Origin: Phellopilus nigrolimitatus
Lineage: Eukaryota; Basidiomycota; Agaricomycetes; Hymenochaetales; Hymenochaetaceae
DNA: 64,000 nucleotides
NCBI GenBank assembly: GCA_021029095.1
Contig: JAJOHG010000012.1
Coordinates: forward strand, 496,001 to 560,000
Direction of reading: 5' to 3'
Shown here: in pieces, positions 1-11,797 of the stretch
Layout of the letters: every line of letters begins with the position of its first letter
Position numbering within the stretch: the stretch's first letter is position 1
The notes under the pieces: model-generated
The model's input: only the letters and a program-made list of their open reading frames with translations
Told to the model about the DNA's origin: nothing
Databases searched by the model: none
Position numbers and translations under genes: made by a program

Positions 1-1
1 T

Positions 2-829
2 GAGCGAGTCACGTCTCCTCTTGGAAGGCCTTCTCTGGTAACTACACATGAGAAACATCTAGCATGGGACGACTCCGCGCGTCTGGACCGACCCTACGAT
101 AATCCATACTATATCCGTCCTATTGCGAACTACCTTTGGCTCCCAAGAGACCCAGTAGGGATCCTGGACCTGGACGACACCGTCAATGTCTTCAGAGCGA
201 TCACTAGCGACCCCAGTATTGGGCAGCTGGGTGAGTGGGTAGAAGAAGGGATTGCTTTGGAGGATCTCCCATCTTCTCTATCTTTCTCTGATGTCTCAGA
301 GCTCGAACACGTGAATCGGGAACTTAGCGGAGACGAGATGATTTCGCTTCCTCCTGACATCGCAGGACCTATGGAAAACATTCAGAGAGAAGAGGAAGTG
401 GAATATACCGAAGAAGGGCGTCTGCGGAGGCCGAGCATGTTGACGCGGCACACAAGCAGCATCAGTGATATCAGAGGGCGCGGCTTATCGCTTGCGCACC
501 CCACATTCGACGTTGGGGCTTCCTCCAGTCGAAATCGTGGCATGTCCATCACATCAGATTCGACTTATCATCGCCGGCCTTCTTTCTTCTCCCAGGGCTC
601 GCGACGGCCGTTCCCGATTATCGACACCGCCAGCCAACACGACCTGCACGCACAAGCACCTTATATACGATCCCGCATCTCCATCGCCACCCCGCGGATC
701 CATAATGCACGCACCGTATCTAATACATCGAAGCCTGTCTCAACGCGCGAGGCTGTTGTAAGTGAGGTTATTGCCGAGGAGTACCAGGCGACGGAAAGCC
801 GCCTGCGAGAGAGGCACATGCAGAGCTAG
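2..829 (+). CDS. CSC1/OSCA (TMEM63)-family stress-gated cation channel, C-terminal part (5' end outside window)
   Basis: An open frame runs from base 2 to the TAG ending at 829 (275 codons), so this is the last exon of a gene that starts to the left. Near its start are NPYYIRPI, WLPRDPVGIL and a DLDDTVNVFRA stretch. These are characteristic of the extracellular/C-terminal tail domain (PHM7_ext) after the seven-helix RSN1/DUF221 core of fungal CSC1 proteins, which form calcium-permeable, osmotically gated channels in the plasma membrane. The remaining ~180 residues are Ser/Arg-rich and low in complexity, probably a disordered cytoplasmic tail with phosphorylation sites. The channel core is not in the window, so the family call rests on the tail alone. 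Confidence 0.72.
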   Translation, partial: ERVTSPLGRPSLVTTHEKHLAWDDSARLDRPYDNPYYIRPIANYLWLPRDPVGILDLDDTVNVFRAITSDPSIGQLGEWVEEGIALEDLPSSLSFSDVSELEHVNRELSGDEMISLPPDIAGPMENIQREEEVEYTEEGRLRRPSMLTRHTSSISDIRGRGLSLAHPTFDVGASSSRNRGMSITSDSTYHRRPSFFSQGSRRPFPIIDTASQHDLHAQAPYIRSRISIATPRIHNARTVSNTSKPVSTREAVVSEVIAEEYQATESRLRERHMQS

Positions 830-1472
830 CGTCGAACGCACCGTCGACACGCTCGTGGCTGACGTCCTGGATGTTCTCGCGCGTGCCTTGGACGTCGTGA
901 CAGCCCTCCCTCAAGTCATTGTTTTTACTTCACGACTGTTCATGCCAGTTATGCTGCAGATCCCTGTCATTTCTCTTCACCACAACTTGTATTTTAAACA
1001 TTCATACATTCTCTCGGAAAGCAAACTCACGTATTAACTTAGTCTTATCAATTTTTCGTCTCACAAACCCGCAATTTTAGTTCTCTGTAGCATTCTGCAT
1101 CTTTCAATGACTTGACGTAGTGTCGACGTACCATTGTGCGCCGACTTCTGGCTTTGGAATCTCAGTAATGAACCATGTAGTATATAAAAAAGAAAGCCGA
1201 ATTGAGATACACAGAACAATAGAGATACATGTACACAGAAATTGAGTGAGATGTGATTGTATGTAACTTATGTAATTTCTAAAGAAGTGTTTTGGAGAAA
1301 ATAGTGTATAACGAAGACAGACTGAAGTCGTTAGAAAGGGTAGCACTTCAAATAGGTAAATTGACTTTAAACTCACTTCCGGACCCAAGACCACTCGATA
1401 GAAATGTTCTTTAGTCCAACTCGTACCTGTGCCTCATAGTTAACCAAAACTTATACACCATATTCACGATTA
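830..1472. other. Intergenic, convergent 3' ends
   Basis: AT-rich spacer between two convergent genes. It probably holds both 3' UTRs; several ATAAA-like signals occur. No coding signal or repeat was recognised. Confidence 0.6.
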
Positions 1473-2948
1473 TCAACGAGACTCTGAGCCACTGCGGTCG
1501 GTTGAGTCATACCCCGGCGGCGGCTCATCGCCCACGTCGAACAGCTGCAGGTTTTCGTGCTGCGCGGCCAGGCGGTTGACCTGTTCCTGAAGCCTAGCAA
1601 TCTGATTCCGCAGAACACCTTCGTTTCCTTCCCTTTCGCTCGGTGTCGCGGACCGCGCGTTCGGCATGCGGGAGTCGTCTGACACATGCGACGGCGCGCC
1701 AGGCTCACTGACGACCTTTTCGATTCGCGAGACGTCGCCTGCTGCATTGGGATGGTCCCGATATCGACTTACTTCATCCCGAAGAGCAAGATCGGGTACA
1801 AGCAGCGCGGGAGCATCCAGCAGGGCTTCAGCCAGAAGGTCTGTCTGGTTGACATCCGAAACGGGGCGGAAGACGGTCAGGGAGTCGGTCCTGCCGGTGG
1901 GCTGATTCGTCGAGGATAAAAAGTCGGCGTTCACCCGAATCGGTCGCCCGGTCTGTTTCGCGATCGAGGGCCGGTAGTCTAGAGTGTTGAAGGGATTTCT
2001 CACAGACAACGCAAGGTTGCCGTTCTTCTTCCGCCGTTTTATACAGCAGAACACCAATGCAAAGAGCAGGAGCACGGCAAGCCCTCCCCCTACCGATCCC
2101 CCGATGATCCCCCCAGAGTTACTTATCCTTCCTTGCGGAGATGACTGCGAGACACCTGGTAATAATGTCGCGGCAGTTGAAGTTGATTGGTGAGACGCGC
2201 TAATTGGCGAGCTTGACAATAAATGAGTTGTCGGTGAGGCAGGTTGCGTGCGCGAAGTGCTGGAAGTTGATGTGGTCGAGTCTTCATCAGCTCTGCAAAA
2301 TTAGGATTATCAAGAAGCACGCAAAATCACGAGGCGAAGTGCATACGAGTAGACGAGGTAGTCGAACAAGACCAGCGAGTCATTGGTAGCCCCGACGGCC
2401 GATATAACAAAGGTATGGTCACCATTCTTGAGACTCGCGTTGCTATAACCGGGCACATTGTACTCGTACTGTGTACTCGTCGTGGGAGCATGCACGAACG
2501 TGCCCACACTGCTTCCATCCAAGGCAAAAGACAGATTGGTGAGTGTCGTCGCGAACTCGACTGTGTTCGCGATGATAAAAAACGCGTAAACCGCGGCGCC
2601 TTCCAAGCCCGTGAGCCTTTTTCTCGAAGAAGGGGGGACAAAGAAGAACACACCCGTAAAGTTGACCTCGATGGTATACTGGGGGTCGCCAGGCGCGAAG
2701 GTCGCGTCGTGCCATGTATTGTCTAGGGCAAGAGAAGGGTCTGGCTGGGCCAAGCAGCCCGAGCACGACGCGCCCTGTGACCATGCCGCGGCCGGCGAGT
2801 AGGCCGGCAACGCCTTCGTAATCTCGTCTCCGTTCTGGTCGTCGACAGTCACATTGACGAGGGCCCCGCGCGCAGTAGACAGCTCGAACACAAGCAAAGA
2901 TAGAATGCATGATAGCCGAAGAAAAGCACTACATGGCTTCGGGATCAT
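1473..2948 (-). CDS. Single-pass type I membrane protein, function unknown
   Basis: Exons complement(1473..2292, 2347..2948); one 54-nt GT-AG intron; 473 aa. The start is the first ATG (2948), followed by a hydrophobic signal peptide (residues ~8-27). Residues ~28-200 form a Cys-poor extracellular domain with many N-x-S/T sites and a shape like the galactose-binding-like ectodomains common in mushroom surface proteins. A Ser/Thr-rich stalk follows, then a Gly-rich transmembrane helix at ~262-284 (GGSVGGGLAVLLLFALVF) and a basic stop-transfer KRRKK. The cytoplasmic tail of ~185 residues ends with a predicted coiled coil (LRNQIARLQEQVNRLAAQ) and a proline-rich PPPGYD motif. This family is abundant and uncharacterised in Agaricomycetes. 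A sensor or cell-wall surface role is only an inference. Confidence 0.8.
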
Positions 2949-3651
2949 GCTGTCAGACTTAATATTTTGGATATTGCCAGAGTGTGTCTAGGAGTATCTA
3001 GTACGAGGTCCAGGTCAGCATGGCCGAGAATCTAAGGTCACAGTAAGTGTCTTCGTTGGGGTCGTCGCCTTAGGATTGAGCGATGAAATTCTATTCCTCC
3101 CGAGATCATGGACAGCAGATGGCAATACAGACGAGTGCCAGTAATAGAGCCACATCAGATGTATCCGCCGATAGAAGGCGACCATCACTAGCAATGAGTC
3201 GTTTCGACGCACGAAGAGCCTGAATTAGGTGAATCAGCGCGCATATGTGGCGACGTCAACTTGAAAAATACAGGCTATGCACCTCTTGAGGTCCAGGACG
3301 AAAAGTCATTTCATTGGTTTTCTCGCTTTGGCATGTGCATTGAGGTCCCCTTGAAACGTATTCGTGGCAGCAAGTCGAATAGTATAGTTGATAGAATTTT
3401 ACTTGTTCTTTTTGGATTAGTGAAGAAATCAAATCGAAGACCGAGACAAGCGCCCCGGGAATCAGGACACACAGCATTTTCTGACATATCCACGTGATCA
3501 GATAATCTCGACATCCAACATCTGAGTGATTTTATTCTTCCCACAAGCAGAGCATGATAGGATGAGATCGAGTCAAGTAAGTTTAAGTACAGAGAAAGCC
3601 AGCAACCGAACCAACTCTATAGTCTAACCCTCACCACCCTGCCACGCACGT
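2949..3651. other. Intergenic
   Basis: Spacer between the membrane-protein promoter and the porin 3' end (tandem, both minus strand). It contains no convincing ORF, RNA gene or repeat. It should hold the promoter of the membrane protein and the porin 3' UTR. Confidence 0.55.
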
Positions 3652-4774
3652 TCATCCCTCAAAGGTGAAGGACGCACCGACCTTGTGCGCCGCGTTGTTC
3701 TGCGCACCATTGAGCTTGGTGGTGTCGAGCGCGAGACCAAAAGCCGCTTTGACACCCGGGCGGAGCGCTTGTGTGTAGCCGAGCGAGAGCACGCCATTGT
3801 TGTTGATCTTTGCCTTGATAAATGCAGCCTGGTCGAGGTATCTGCTCGCGCACATTCGCATTCAATGACGTAAAAAAGGAGTTTATCTCATTACTTACGT
3901 CTTCGTGCCGACTTCAAGAGCGACGCCATCAGCGGGCTTGGCTGCGTTATAGATTGCGCGGCCGCCAGCCTCGACATCGCGGCTCACGCGGTGATAGTAG
4001 CTCGCCGTGAATTGCGAGAGCTTGTTCGTCGCGAGGAGCGCGACAGCATACTCGGGCGCGCTGAAGCCGAGGCCAGTCGAGTAGCCAGCGACCTGACCCG
4101 AGCTCACATTGTACTGAGCCTCCGCACCGAGCAAGAAGCCATCACGACCAAGTACCGCGTCGGCGGTGAACGTCGGACCCTGAGATCGTAATGAACGTAC
4201 AGAAGATAGAATTAGACACCCAGCAAAGAGAAAAGGTAGAATAGGCAGGAATGGGAAAACACATACCTTAAAGAGGTTAAGGTTCGCGCGGGTGTGGAGA
4301 CCGGGGGTCTTGTACGCCGCGGAGATGAGCGCGCTCTTCGACGAGGGCTTAACCTTCTCAGCGCCGAGGTCGTAACCGGGTGCGATCGTCGCGTTAAGGT
4401 CAACTTTAAGTCCGCTGACGATGTTGTTGTCGAGTTCGATGAGCGTCGTGAGCGCGTTGCTGTTCGCCCAGGACTGCGTGAAGGTGAGCCCGTTCTTGCG
4501 GTCGGCGTATTTGGTTTCGCCGGTAGCGGCGACACCTGCAGGGGTAGACTGACCGGCGACCTTGAACGCAACGCCCGAGGGCGTGGTCGTCTTGACCTCG
4601 AGTGCGGTCGCGCCGATCGGGTAGTCCTTGCCCAGCAGGTCGCCAGAGGACTTGCCAAGGTCCTGTTCGATGACGCGTTAGCTCCGGCATACAACAGCAA
4701 TGACAGCGACGACGGCACGTCGGCCGTATGGCGCGTACCTTCCAGGACGGCGGTACGGGCTGGGGGAGAGACAT
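3652..4774 (-). CDS. POR1: Mitochondrial outer-membrane porin (VDAC)
   Basis: Exons complement(3652..3841, 3899..4179, 4267..4662, 4739..4774); all GT-AG and all phases close; 300 aa against ~280-295 for fungal VDACs. The first exon codes only 12 residues (MSLPQPVPPSWK). After splicing the N-terminus reads PPSWKDLGKSSGDLLGKDYP, the amphipathic VDAC helix. Further hallmarks are KVDLNATIAPG, GYTQALRPGVKA and the ASFTFEG C-terminus, together giving the alternating-residue pattern of a 19-strand beta-barrel. The protein forms the channel that passes ATP, ADP and metabolites across the outer mitochondrial membrane. This is one of the firmest calls in the window. Confidence 0.97.
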
Positions 4775-5102
4775 GTCGACGACGGTAGTGGTAGTGGGCG
4801 GAGAAGAGAGGGAATGAGCTCGTCATTGCGCCAACGGATTTTCTGCGACGACAGCGAGTTTACGCTTGTTTACGGAGTGCTTATGTAACGCATATCTCCT
4901 TTCCGATTGAAGGCGTGCCTCCTCATACAACGTGCGTGATACGTGTCGGGCAGCATCGGAATAATAATAATATCTTCCGGATTGGAGAGAAAAGGAAAGA
5001 AAAACAGCGTTTGGTATGGATGTCACATCTATAAATCAGCCTTGGAGGGAGCCAGCAAGCTGTTCCAGAGATAACGCCGAATTGCTCAGGATCCTCTAGA
5101 TA
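4775..5102. other. Porin promoter region
   Basis: 328 bp upstream of the porin start and downstream of the phosphatase stop. It is pyrimidine-rich on the minus strand near the start. No specific element was identified. Confidence 0.5.
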
Positions 5103-6436
5103 TTACGATTTACCATCTGCAAGAGACTCCACTTCATCGTATACATTGCTCACGGCTCTGCCTTCTTCGGACTCAGTAGGCCGTGTAATCTCTTCGCCCT
5201 TGCTCGGGCTAACAGCTCCTCCGCCGAAGAATGCACGTATATCTTTCTGTGCAGGATCGTGCGCTGCGCTCCCAATTCCACCAAGTTGACGCTTCTGTGA
5301 TAAGAGAGAGAAACCATCAATAGTCGTTCTGCGACGTAGTATGTAAATATTTTGAACGAGACTCACAATACCGTCAAGGTGACTACGCTGATTATGTTGG
5401 ATGACCTTTACCCTTAGTGGAGAGGGATCCGGTTGGTCAGCGTCGACCGCCTGACCTTCTTTAAGGCCCTTGAAAAAAAATAACATAAAAAAGGGACTGC
5501 TCGTAAACGTTCAGTAGAAGGTGCTCGAGCGGGCCAGCACGCACAATCACTTCAATCGAGAGGCGCGTCCACGCCGTGTTCATCAGTCCCGTATAATTTC
5601 CGACTACTCCTCCTACTTGTTCGCCCCGGTCTTTCCTCACCAGCGCTGCAATAAGCTCGCTGATGCAAAGCCCGTGACTGACAATTGCGAGATGCGAGTT
5701 CTCCTCGCTCCGCGAGGATGTCCGCACGTATGGCATCACAATTTCCTCCATAGCACGCTCCGCGCGCCCCTGTAGGTCCGTGAGACTCTCTCCGCCAGGA
5801 AACTTCTCGTCTCGGTCATAAAGTATGGGGTACACGCCCTTTGCGTAAAGCTCTGCGCGGGAGAGGCCTTTGTCACTCCTTAAGCTCCACGGCTTGCCCT
5901 CTGCCACACCGAAATGCTGTTCGCGCACGTCTGGAGAGACTAGAAATGAAGGCTTGGGTTCAGGCTGTGCAGCGAGGATGGCTTGTGCGGTGGAATGCGC
6001 GCGCTTGAGGGGCGACGCGTAGATCGCGGTGAAGCGCGTGTCCGTGGAGGCGAAATATGCGCCTGCAGCCTTCGCTTGCTGGTCATGAGATATAAGAGGG
6101 TTGACTTAGGCGAAGACAGTAGATTCTCTTGCACACATTCATGCCTTGAGGTAATCATAGGAATAAAATTTATACTTCAAATTTCAGGCTTACACTGCTG
6201 GGAGTATATATGCGCACCATGGTTTGAAAGCGGGGCATCTTCCCAACCAGCCCAAACAGTCCTCTTAGGCGTGCTTTAAGATCTTTGGTAGGGCAGGTTT
6301 AAAGATAGCCCACCAGATTATCTGTAGACTCTCCGTGTCTGACCTGCGAATAAAAGGCTGTGACATTAGTTAGGCTGCTAATGAAAATAAAGTGCGAGGC
6401 TTGAATACATACAAATGTGACGGTAGTTATGCCCAT
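5103..6436 (-). CDS. Phosphoglycerate mutase-like histidine phosphatase
   Basis: Exons complement(5103..5294, 5367..5468, 5509..6078, 6137..6144, 6218..6263, 6314..6343, 6413..6436); 323 aa, all phases close. Splicing exons 1-2 gives MGITTVTF then VRHGESTDNL, the RHG catalytic motif with the phospho-accepting His. Later come PGGES and the second catalytic SHG. The ~210-residue catalytic domain is followed by a ~100-residue acidic, probably disordered tail. An 8-nt microexon (6137..6144, coding GMN after joining) is needed to restore the family's LSNHGMNQAKAAG segment. Close relatives in fungi are usually annotated as phosphoglycerate mutase-like or fructose-2,6-bisphosphatase-like; the true substrate is unknown. 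It shares a 317-bp divergent promoter with the AN1 zinc-finger gene. Confidence 0.9.
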
Positions 6437-6753
6437 TGTCGAATAATTCTTCAAGAAGATTCCTCTATGCTCTAGAGTAGAAAGTATCTTGGGGGGAGGA
6501 GTGTAAGTTGTGTTTTCAAGTGGAGGCAGGAGGAATGAGTCACTTTGACTACTGTCGCGTGGTACTACTGGTAGAAGCTTAATCAGCAACGCAGTCCTCA
6601 GACGCGCGTCTCTGCCACCTTGCTTTCCTGACGCTTCGAGCACACCCGAGCGCAGCTCAGCGCTGACGCGTCTCATTGACTTTCTCTTTTATACCGTACA
6701 ACAGCCACAACCGACAAGTGCTACTTATCAACGAACCACCACCACCACCCACG
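6437..6753. promoter_or_regulatory. Divergent promoter: histidine phosphatase / AN1 zinc-finger gene
   Basis: The two start codons are 317 bp apart and transcribed away from each other, so the interval must contain both promoters. No TATA box or named operator can be assigned from sequence alone. Confidence 0.6.
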
Positions 6754-8178
6754 ATGTCGAATAACCCCGCCGAGTCCCGCGCAGCTTTTGCCGTGCTCCA
6801 AGAGCGCGACGGTGGTCAAGATATCCTGGACATCGGCGAACAATGCTCTGCACGCACATGCGGCCTCGTCGACTTCCTGCCATTCAAGTGCGACCACTGT
6901 AAAGAGCGCTTCTGCCAGGAGCACTACCGCCCGGAGTACCATGAATGCGCGAAATGGGACAAGAATGCGGAGGATCGGCGCGCGATTGAATGTGCGCAAA
7001 ATTTATCGTGACCTTTATACCTGGTTTCTTCATGGATTGCGTGTATCTCTAGGCCCATTCTGCTCAACGCTCATCGCTATTCCGCCGGGCGAGGACCCGA
7101 ACATACGCGTCGGCCGGCATATCGACGAAGAGTGCGTGGTTATGACGGGAAAGGCGGTCAAGAAGTCCTCGACACCCGTCTGTTCTCGTATACGCTGCGA
7201 GAAACGGTTGTGGCAACCTATCGAATGCGAGGTAAGGCCTCTGGCAACAGAGCCTATGTATACCTAAGGCTCACAGTCATCTCCAGAAATGTCACCAGCA
7301 ATTCTGTGCAACCCATCGCCACCCGACTTCTCACTCGTGCTCGTCAGCTTCAGCGCCTTCATCGGTGAACACAAATCAGGGTCAACTCAATTCACTCGCG
7401 AACTTCCAGTCACAAGCGTCCGCGAAGAGCGCGGCAGCCATGGCAGCCGTCAAGCGTTCTCTAGCAGCGAGTAGCTCGAATAATTCTGCGTCTGCGAGAC
7501 CCGCACCGCAGCGTGCACCGACGCTATTGGCGTCCTCGAGCTCCTCTCCAGGCACCTCTGCGTTGACGACCGCGTCGGCTGGCCCAAACAAAGTGAAAAC
7601 TGCCTTCTCTTCAAAGGACCGGTGCGTACATTTATCTACACTTCGTATCAGAGAGTTCTCAAAACACACCAGTCATGAACCCACTTCACCCTTTTCTCCA
7701 CATGCCATTTCGCCGAACGCTGCTGCCGACGACAATAACAAACCATCTTTGCCGACTGCGGTAACATCCGCTCGTTGCACGCCGAAACAAACTACGTTTG
7801 ATTCGACCCGCTCGTTTGTCCCGCGATCAACCATTGGAACCTCTTAATGTTCTTTCCTTTATGCTTTGTATCCATTAACCATTTCATTTTACTAACTGTA
7901 TCGATGCTCGCAATTTTCCCTCGCTGATTTAAACCCTTGTAATCTTTAAACTGAACCCCGGATTTTTAAAGTCGCGCCATCGCAGAACGGAAATCGCAAC
8001 TTCGTGCCATGGAGGAACGTCAACGCAAAGGAGTACGTCTATTGTTTATGTCGCCAATCGATGGTGTTAATCTCGAAATTGTCTCTGCTCTGAACAGTTG
8101 CTAAGCCAAGCTGACGAGGAACGTCTCAAGGCTTTGCAAGAGAGCATTAAGGATGATTCTGACTGTGTCGTGATGTGA
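6754..8178 (+). CDS. Double AN1 zinc-finger protein with UIM and CaaX box (ZFAND2/AIRAPL-like)
   Basis: Exons 6754..6991, 7053..7231, 7287..7621, 7972..8032, 8098..8178; 297 aa, phases close. The first AN1 finger lies at ~residues 31-72 (CSARTCGLVDFLPFKCDHC, then C/H ligands ending HEC). The second spans the exon 2/3 junction at ~115-160 (CSRIRCEKRLWQP, then CHQQFCATHRHPTSHSC). A Ser/Ala-rich linker follows. The C-terminus carries a ubiquitin-interacting-motif-like helix (EERLKALQESIKDD) and ends in CVVM, a farnesylation-type CaaX box. This architecture matches animal ZFAND2B/AIRAPL, a proteasome- and p97-associated factor in protein quality control at the ER. The third intron is unusually long (350 nt) and open in frame, so its retention would give a form lacking UIM and CaaX. 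Confidence 0.9.
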
Positions 8179-8835
8179 TGGGACCAATTATTGAATCATC
8201 TATAAGATTTCGCGTTGCTTTCCGCCAAGGGCGCTCTGGTTTCTCTCTCTTTTTTCTTCTTAATTTGGATACCACATAGGTTTGGGATGTTAATGGGCCG
8301 GTTTGTGTACTTAAATCTATCAATAGCTATAGTATTATATATGGTGAACGTCGAGGAAGGCTACTTGGTGATTGCTACATGGTGAGAGCAAACGTTTCTC
8401 AAATGCGCTAATACGAGCTGCTTAACTCATAAAATTCCTGTTTTAAGCACCGCTACTGTGGGGATGCGAGAGTGTCTTAAAGCCGGATCAGTCTATCGAA
8501 ATCAATTGTCGCAAGGACCTTAGGGGTTGATTTGAGGATTGCCGCTTGATATAACATTTTTCTTTATTAACTTGCTAGGTAACAAAACAACTCTAGTGAA
8601 CAATGGAGTATAAACTGCATAATGAAATACCAGAATCCAATAAGCAAGCATAATAAATTACCCGGGTGTTTCTTAGCTTTTTTTCTATTTACGCTGCTGG
8701 ACTGCAAGAGGCTCAGACGCCACATTTTTGCCTTTTCTGAAATGATCGACGGAATCTCGTGCGAAAAAAGTGTACTCTCGACATCTGCGAGTGGACGCGT
8801 CTGATATATCTTTCGTGACCTCAAGGCCGAAGATC
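8179..8835. other. Intergenic
   Basis: 3' UTR of the AN1 gene and promoter of PPWD1 (tandem, plus strand). AT-rich; no coding signal, RNA gene or clear repeat seen. Confidence 0.55.
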
Positions 8836-11365
8836 ATGTCTGACGCAGAAGCGACGGTGCTCGGGAAGCGCGAGCGAGAGGAGCGCGCAGGAGGGGGACG
8901 CGCTTCGGACGCGGACGCAGATGTCGGCCCACAACCGATTGCAGAGGACGGAGACGACAGCGACGACGACGTCGGGCCCATGCCTATGCCGGAGGAAAGC
9001 GCGGGGAATGACCAGGTAGCAAGGAAGAAACGGAAAGGTGTGATATCTCTCAACGTTTCAATAAAGTAGACTAAACGCATCATCCTCTGTGTCCAGTTCT
9101 GCCGCATGAGAAGCTATACCTCACGCACCTGCCTAGTGCAGATCGTTACTCGAAGTCGTTCATGCACCGGGACATGGTAAACTTTGTATGCGTTACGCGG
9201 GGAACGGACTTCGTCGTGACGACGTCTGTCGACGGGCACCTCAAGCTCTGGAAGAAGCAGGAGGTCGGCATCGAGTTCGTCAAGGACTACCGCGCGCACG
9301 TGCAGCAGATCGTCGGCGTGTCTGCGAGCGCGGACGGCACGCTCTTTGCTAGTGTTTCGGACGATGGGACGGCGAAGGTGTTCGATGTTATGAATTTCGG
9401 TGCGGAGCAATTTTATTGGGAGAAATACGAAGGCTGAGACGAAGAGCAGACATGATTAATATGATCAAACTCGGCTTTGTTCCTCAAACTTGCTGCTGGG
9501 TGCACCGCAGGGGACAAGCGCAAGCTCTTCTCGCTGTGTATGTTTGTGTTCCTTTCCCCCTTATTTGTTCTTGGCCGGTGGTATATCATACTGAAATCAA
9601 TTCTAGGTCGGAACAAGACTCCGGCGTGATTCGCATTTATGATGGGCGAGGAAACGACCAACCTCTTCTGACTCTCGACAAGATACATAGAGCCCCTGTA
9701 CACATCATGACAGTGAGTGCTTGCGCTGCTTCGGCGTATCGTTTAAGCAAGACTATTGACCAGGGACCGGGAAAAGTACAACGACAAGTACGACACGGCC
9801 ATCTCTGCAGACGAGAACGGATTTGTCGAGTATTGGCAGCCTTTTGAGCCCTTTGAGCCACCCAAAAATGATCCCAAAATGTGGAAATTTAAAAGCCAGA
9901 CTGATCTATTTGAATTTAAAAAAGTAGGGAATCCCTTCCCCGACTGCTCATCACCGTCCTTAATTCATTTCGTCCTACAGGCAAAGAGCACACCAACTTC
10001 CATTGTCCTTTCGCCCGACTCTAACTCTTTCGTCACGTTCTCCCTTCCCGACCGCCAAATCCGCATATTCTCATTCCTCTCCGGCAAGCTCACGCGACGC
10101 TATGATGAGTCGTTAGGCGCAATCCAAGACATGCAGCAAGCAGGTACGGCAATATATCACGTCGACGACATGGAATTCGGCCGTAGGCTTGCGGTCGACC
10201 GTGAGCTTGAACTTCCTGGACCCGACGGTCGGATACCTGGTCGGTGGATCAACGCTGTTTGGGATGAGAGCGGGAACTTTGTGATTTATCCGACGTTGCA
10301 TGGAATCAAGGGTGCGTCTCTAGCTCTAGCGAGAGCTCCTTCGTTACTAATGGTCTATTTATGATGCAGTTGTAAATACCGTCACGAACCGTGTTGTGCG
10401 GCTACTTGGAAGAGACGAGACAGTGCGATGGATAAACCTTAGCCTGTACCAGGGTGCGCCAGCAAAGAAAGGCTTCACAACTGTCGTATGTCTAATCCTT
10501 CTGATTTATTATGTGGGGAGTTGATCAAACCTTGTTTTCTTCAAGGCTATGGCCGCCTCCGCGAACCCTATTCTCGCAAACAAAGATACCAGGGATCCGA
10601 CCCTTTTTTGTACGGGATACAAGCGACAGCGTTTCTACATGTTCACCCGGATTGCAGCCCGAGTACGTTGTTGTTTCCCTTCTCTTCCCTCCTGATGAGC
10701 CTCGAGTTGAAAAACAAAAACGTGCTTCCAGGGAATGTGAAGGATCAAGGCGATCGCGATGTCTTCAACGAACGGCCGACACGCGACGAACAATCGATCG
10801 CTGCCGCTGCGCCCGCGAAATTGGGCGGGCCATCGCCACTGGCGCACGCCGCGACTATTCACACAAGTGAGGGCGATCTCCACATGCGCCTCTTCCCGGA
10901 GCACGCGCCGCGCGCTGTCGAGAACTTTGTTGGACATGCTCGCAGCGGGTATTACGAAGGCATCATCTTCCACCGTGTCATCCCGAAGTTCATGATTCAG
11001 ACGGGTGACCCTCTAGGCGACGGGACGGGTGGGGAATCGATTTGGGGAAGAGAATTTGAAGATGAGTTCACGAGCGAGCTCAAGCACGATAGGTAGGCAG
11101 ACTTTAAACCTTCTCCCTTGATAGCTAGTCTAACGATTTCTCTCAAAGGCCGTACACCGTGAGCATGGCCAACGCCGGACCGAACACCAACGGCTCCCAG
11201 TTCTTCATAACAACGACGGCTACAACCTGGCTCGACAACAAGCATACCATTTTTGGACGTGTACTTCGGGGTCTAGAGGTCATACACGCGATTGAGAACG
11301 TGCGGACAAACAAGACAGACAAACCGTACGAGGACATAAAGATCATTAACATTGAGGTCGAGTGA
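8836..11365 (+). CDS. PPWD1: Spliceosome-associated WD40-repeat peptidyl-prolyl cis-trans isomerase (PPWD1/Cyp15 type)
   Basis: Exons 8836..9037, 9097..9399, 9450..9537, 9607..9712, 9777..9923, 9981..10311, 10370..10485, 10546..10662, 10743..11092, 11149..11365; 658 aa, close to the usual ~650. An acidic, basic-patch N-terminus (KREREE, RKKRK) precedes the PPWD1 signature LPHEKLYL...MHRDMVN. WD40 repeats follow to ~residue 440, then a complete C-terminal cyclophilin domain with [30 protein letters not shown] and [10 protein letters not shown], so the catalytic Arg and substrate-pocket residues are present. It is a nuclear proline isomerase of the activated/catalytic spliceosome. The junction at 10662/10743 is the least certain; using GT at 10667 with AG at 10731 would also keep frame and insert four residues. 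Confidence 0.94.
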
Positions 11366-11797
11366 ACGTGTATATCTGTCCGTCCATAGTCGTCGGTTGT
11401 ATCTGTCGCTATTGAATCGCTATCGAACCGAATTGAACGTTGAATGTCGCTTCCGTGCGTTGGTTGCTACAAGGCAACTCGGTCCTGGGTTACGACTGCG
11501 TGGGTTATTCTAAGCGGACCAGTCGCATCCGACCTCGTCCAAACGGCCACGAAAAAGCATTTCGAGTCGTTTAGCAATTGTCGCCGGTTCAAGCGAATCG
11601 TGCAGTCCAGAAAGATGAGCGGGACAAGAGAACTTCAGAAGCGTGTGTTCCCTTGGGGTGCCTCCCGCGCACTGCTGGTCCGAAATAAGAATACATTCGT
11701 AGATGTCAAGCGGTACACCAGTTTAGAAATTCTATCTGCTCAGCCGAAACGGGAACGTACGCGACCGCGTACTCTAGTAGAAATCCAGCAAGCGGGA
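11366..11797. other. Intergenic, convergent 3' ends
   Basis: Spacer between the 3' ends of PPWD1 and the small orphan gene. An open frame at 11444..11803 on the plus strand has no protein-like features and overlaps the last exon of the opposite gene, so it is treated as chance. Confidence 0.55.

Noticed and set aside
10663..10742. Extra coding sequence between PPWD1 exons 8 and 9
   Set aside because: It reads open in one frame but breaks the alignment to the cyclophilin linker; flanking GTACGT and AG fit an intron.
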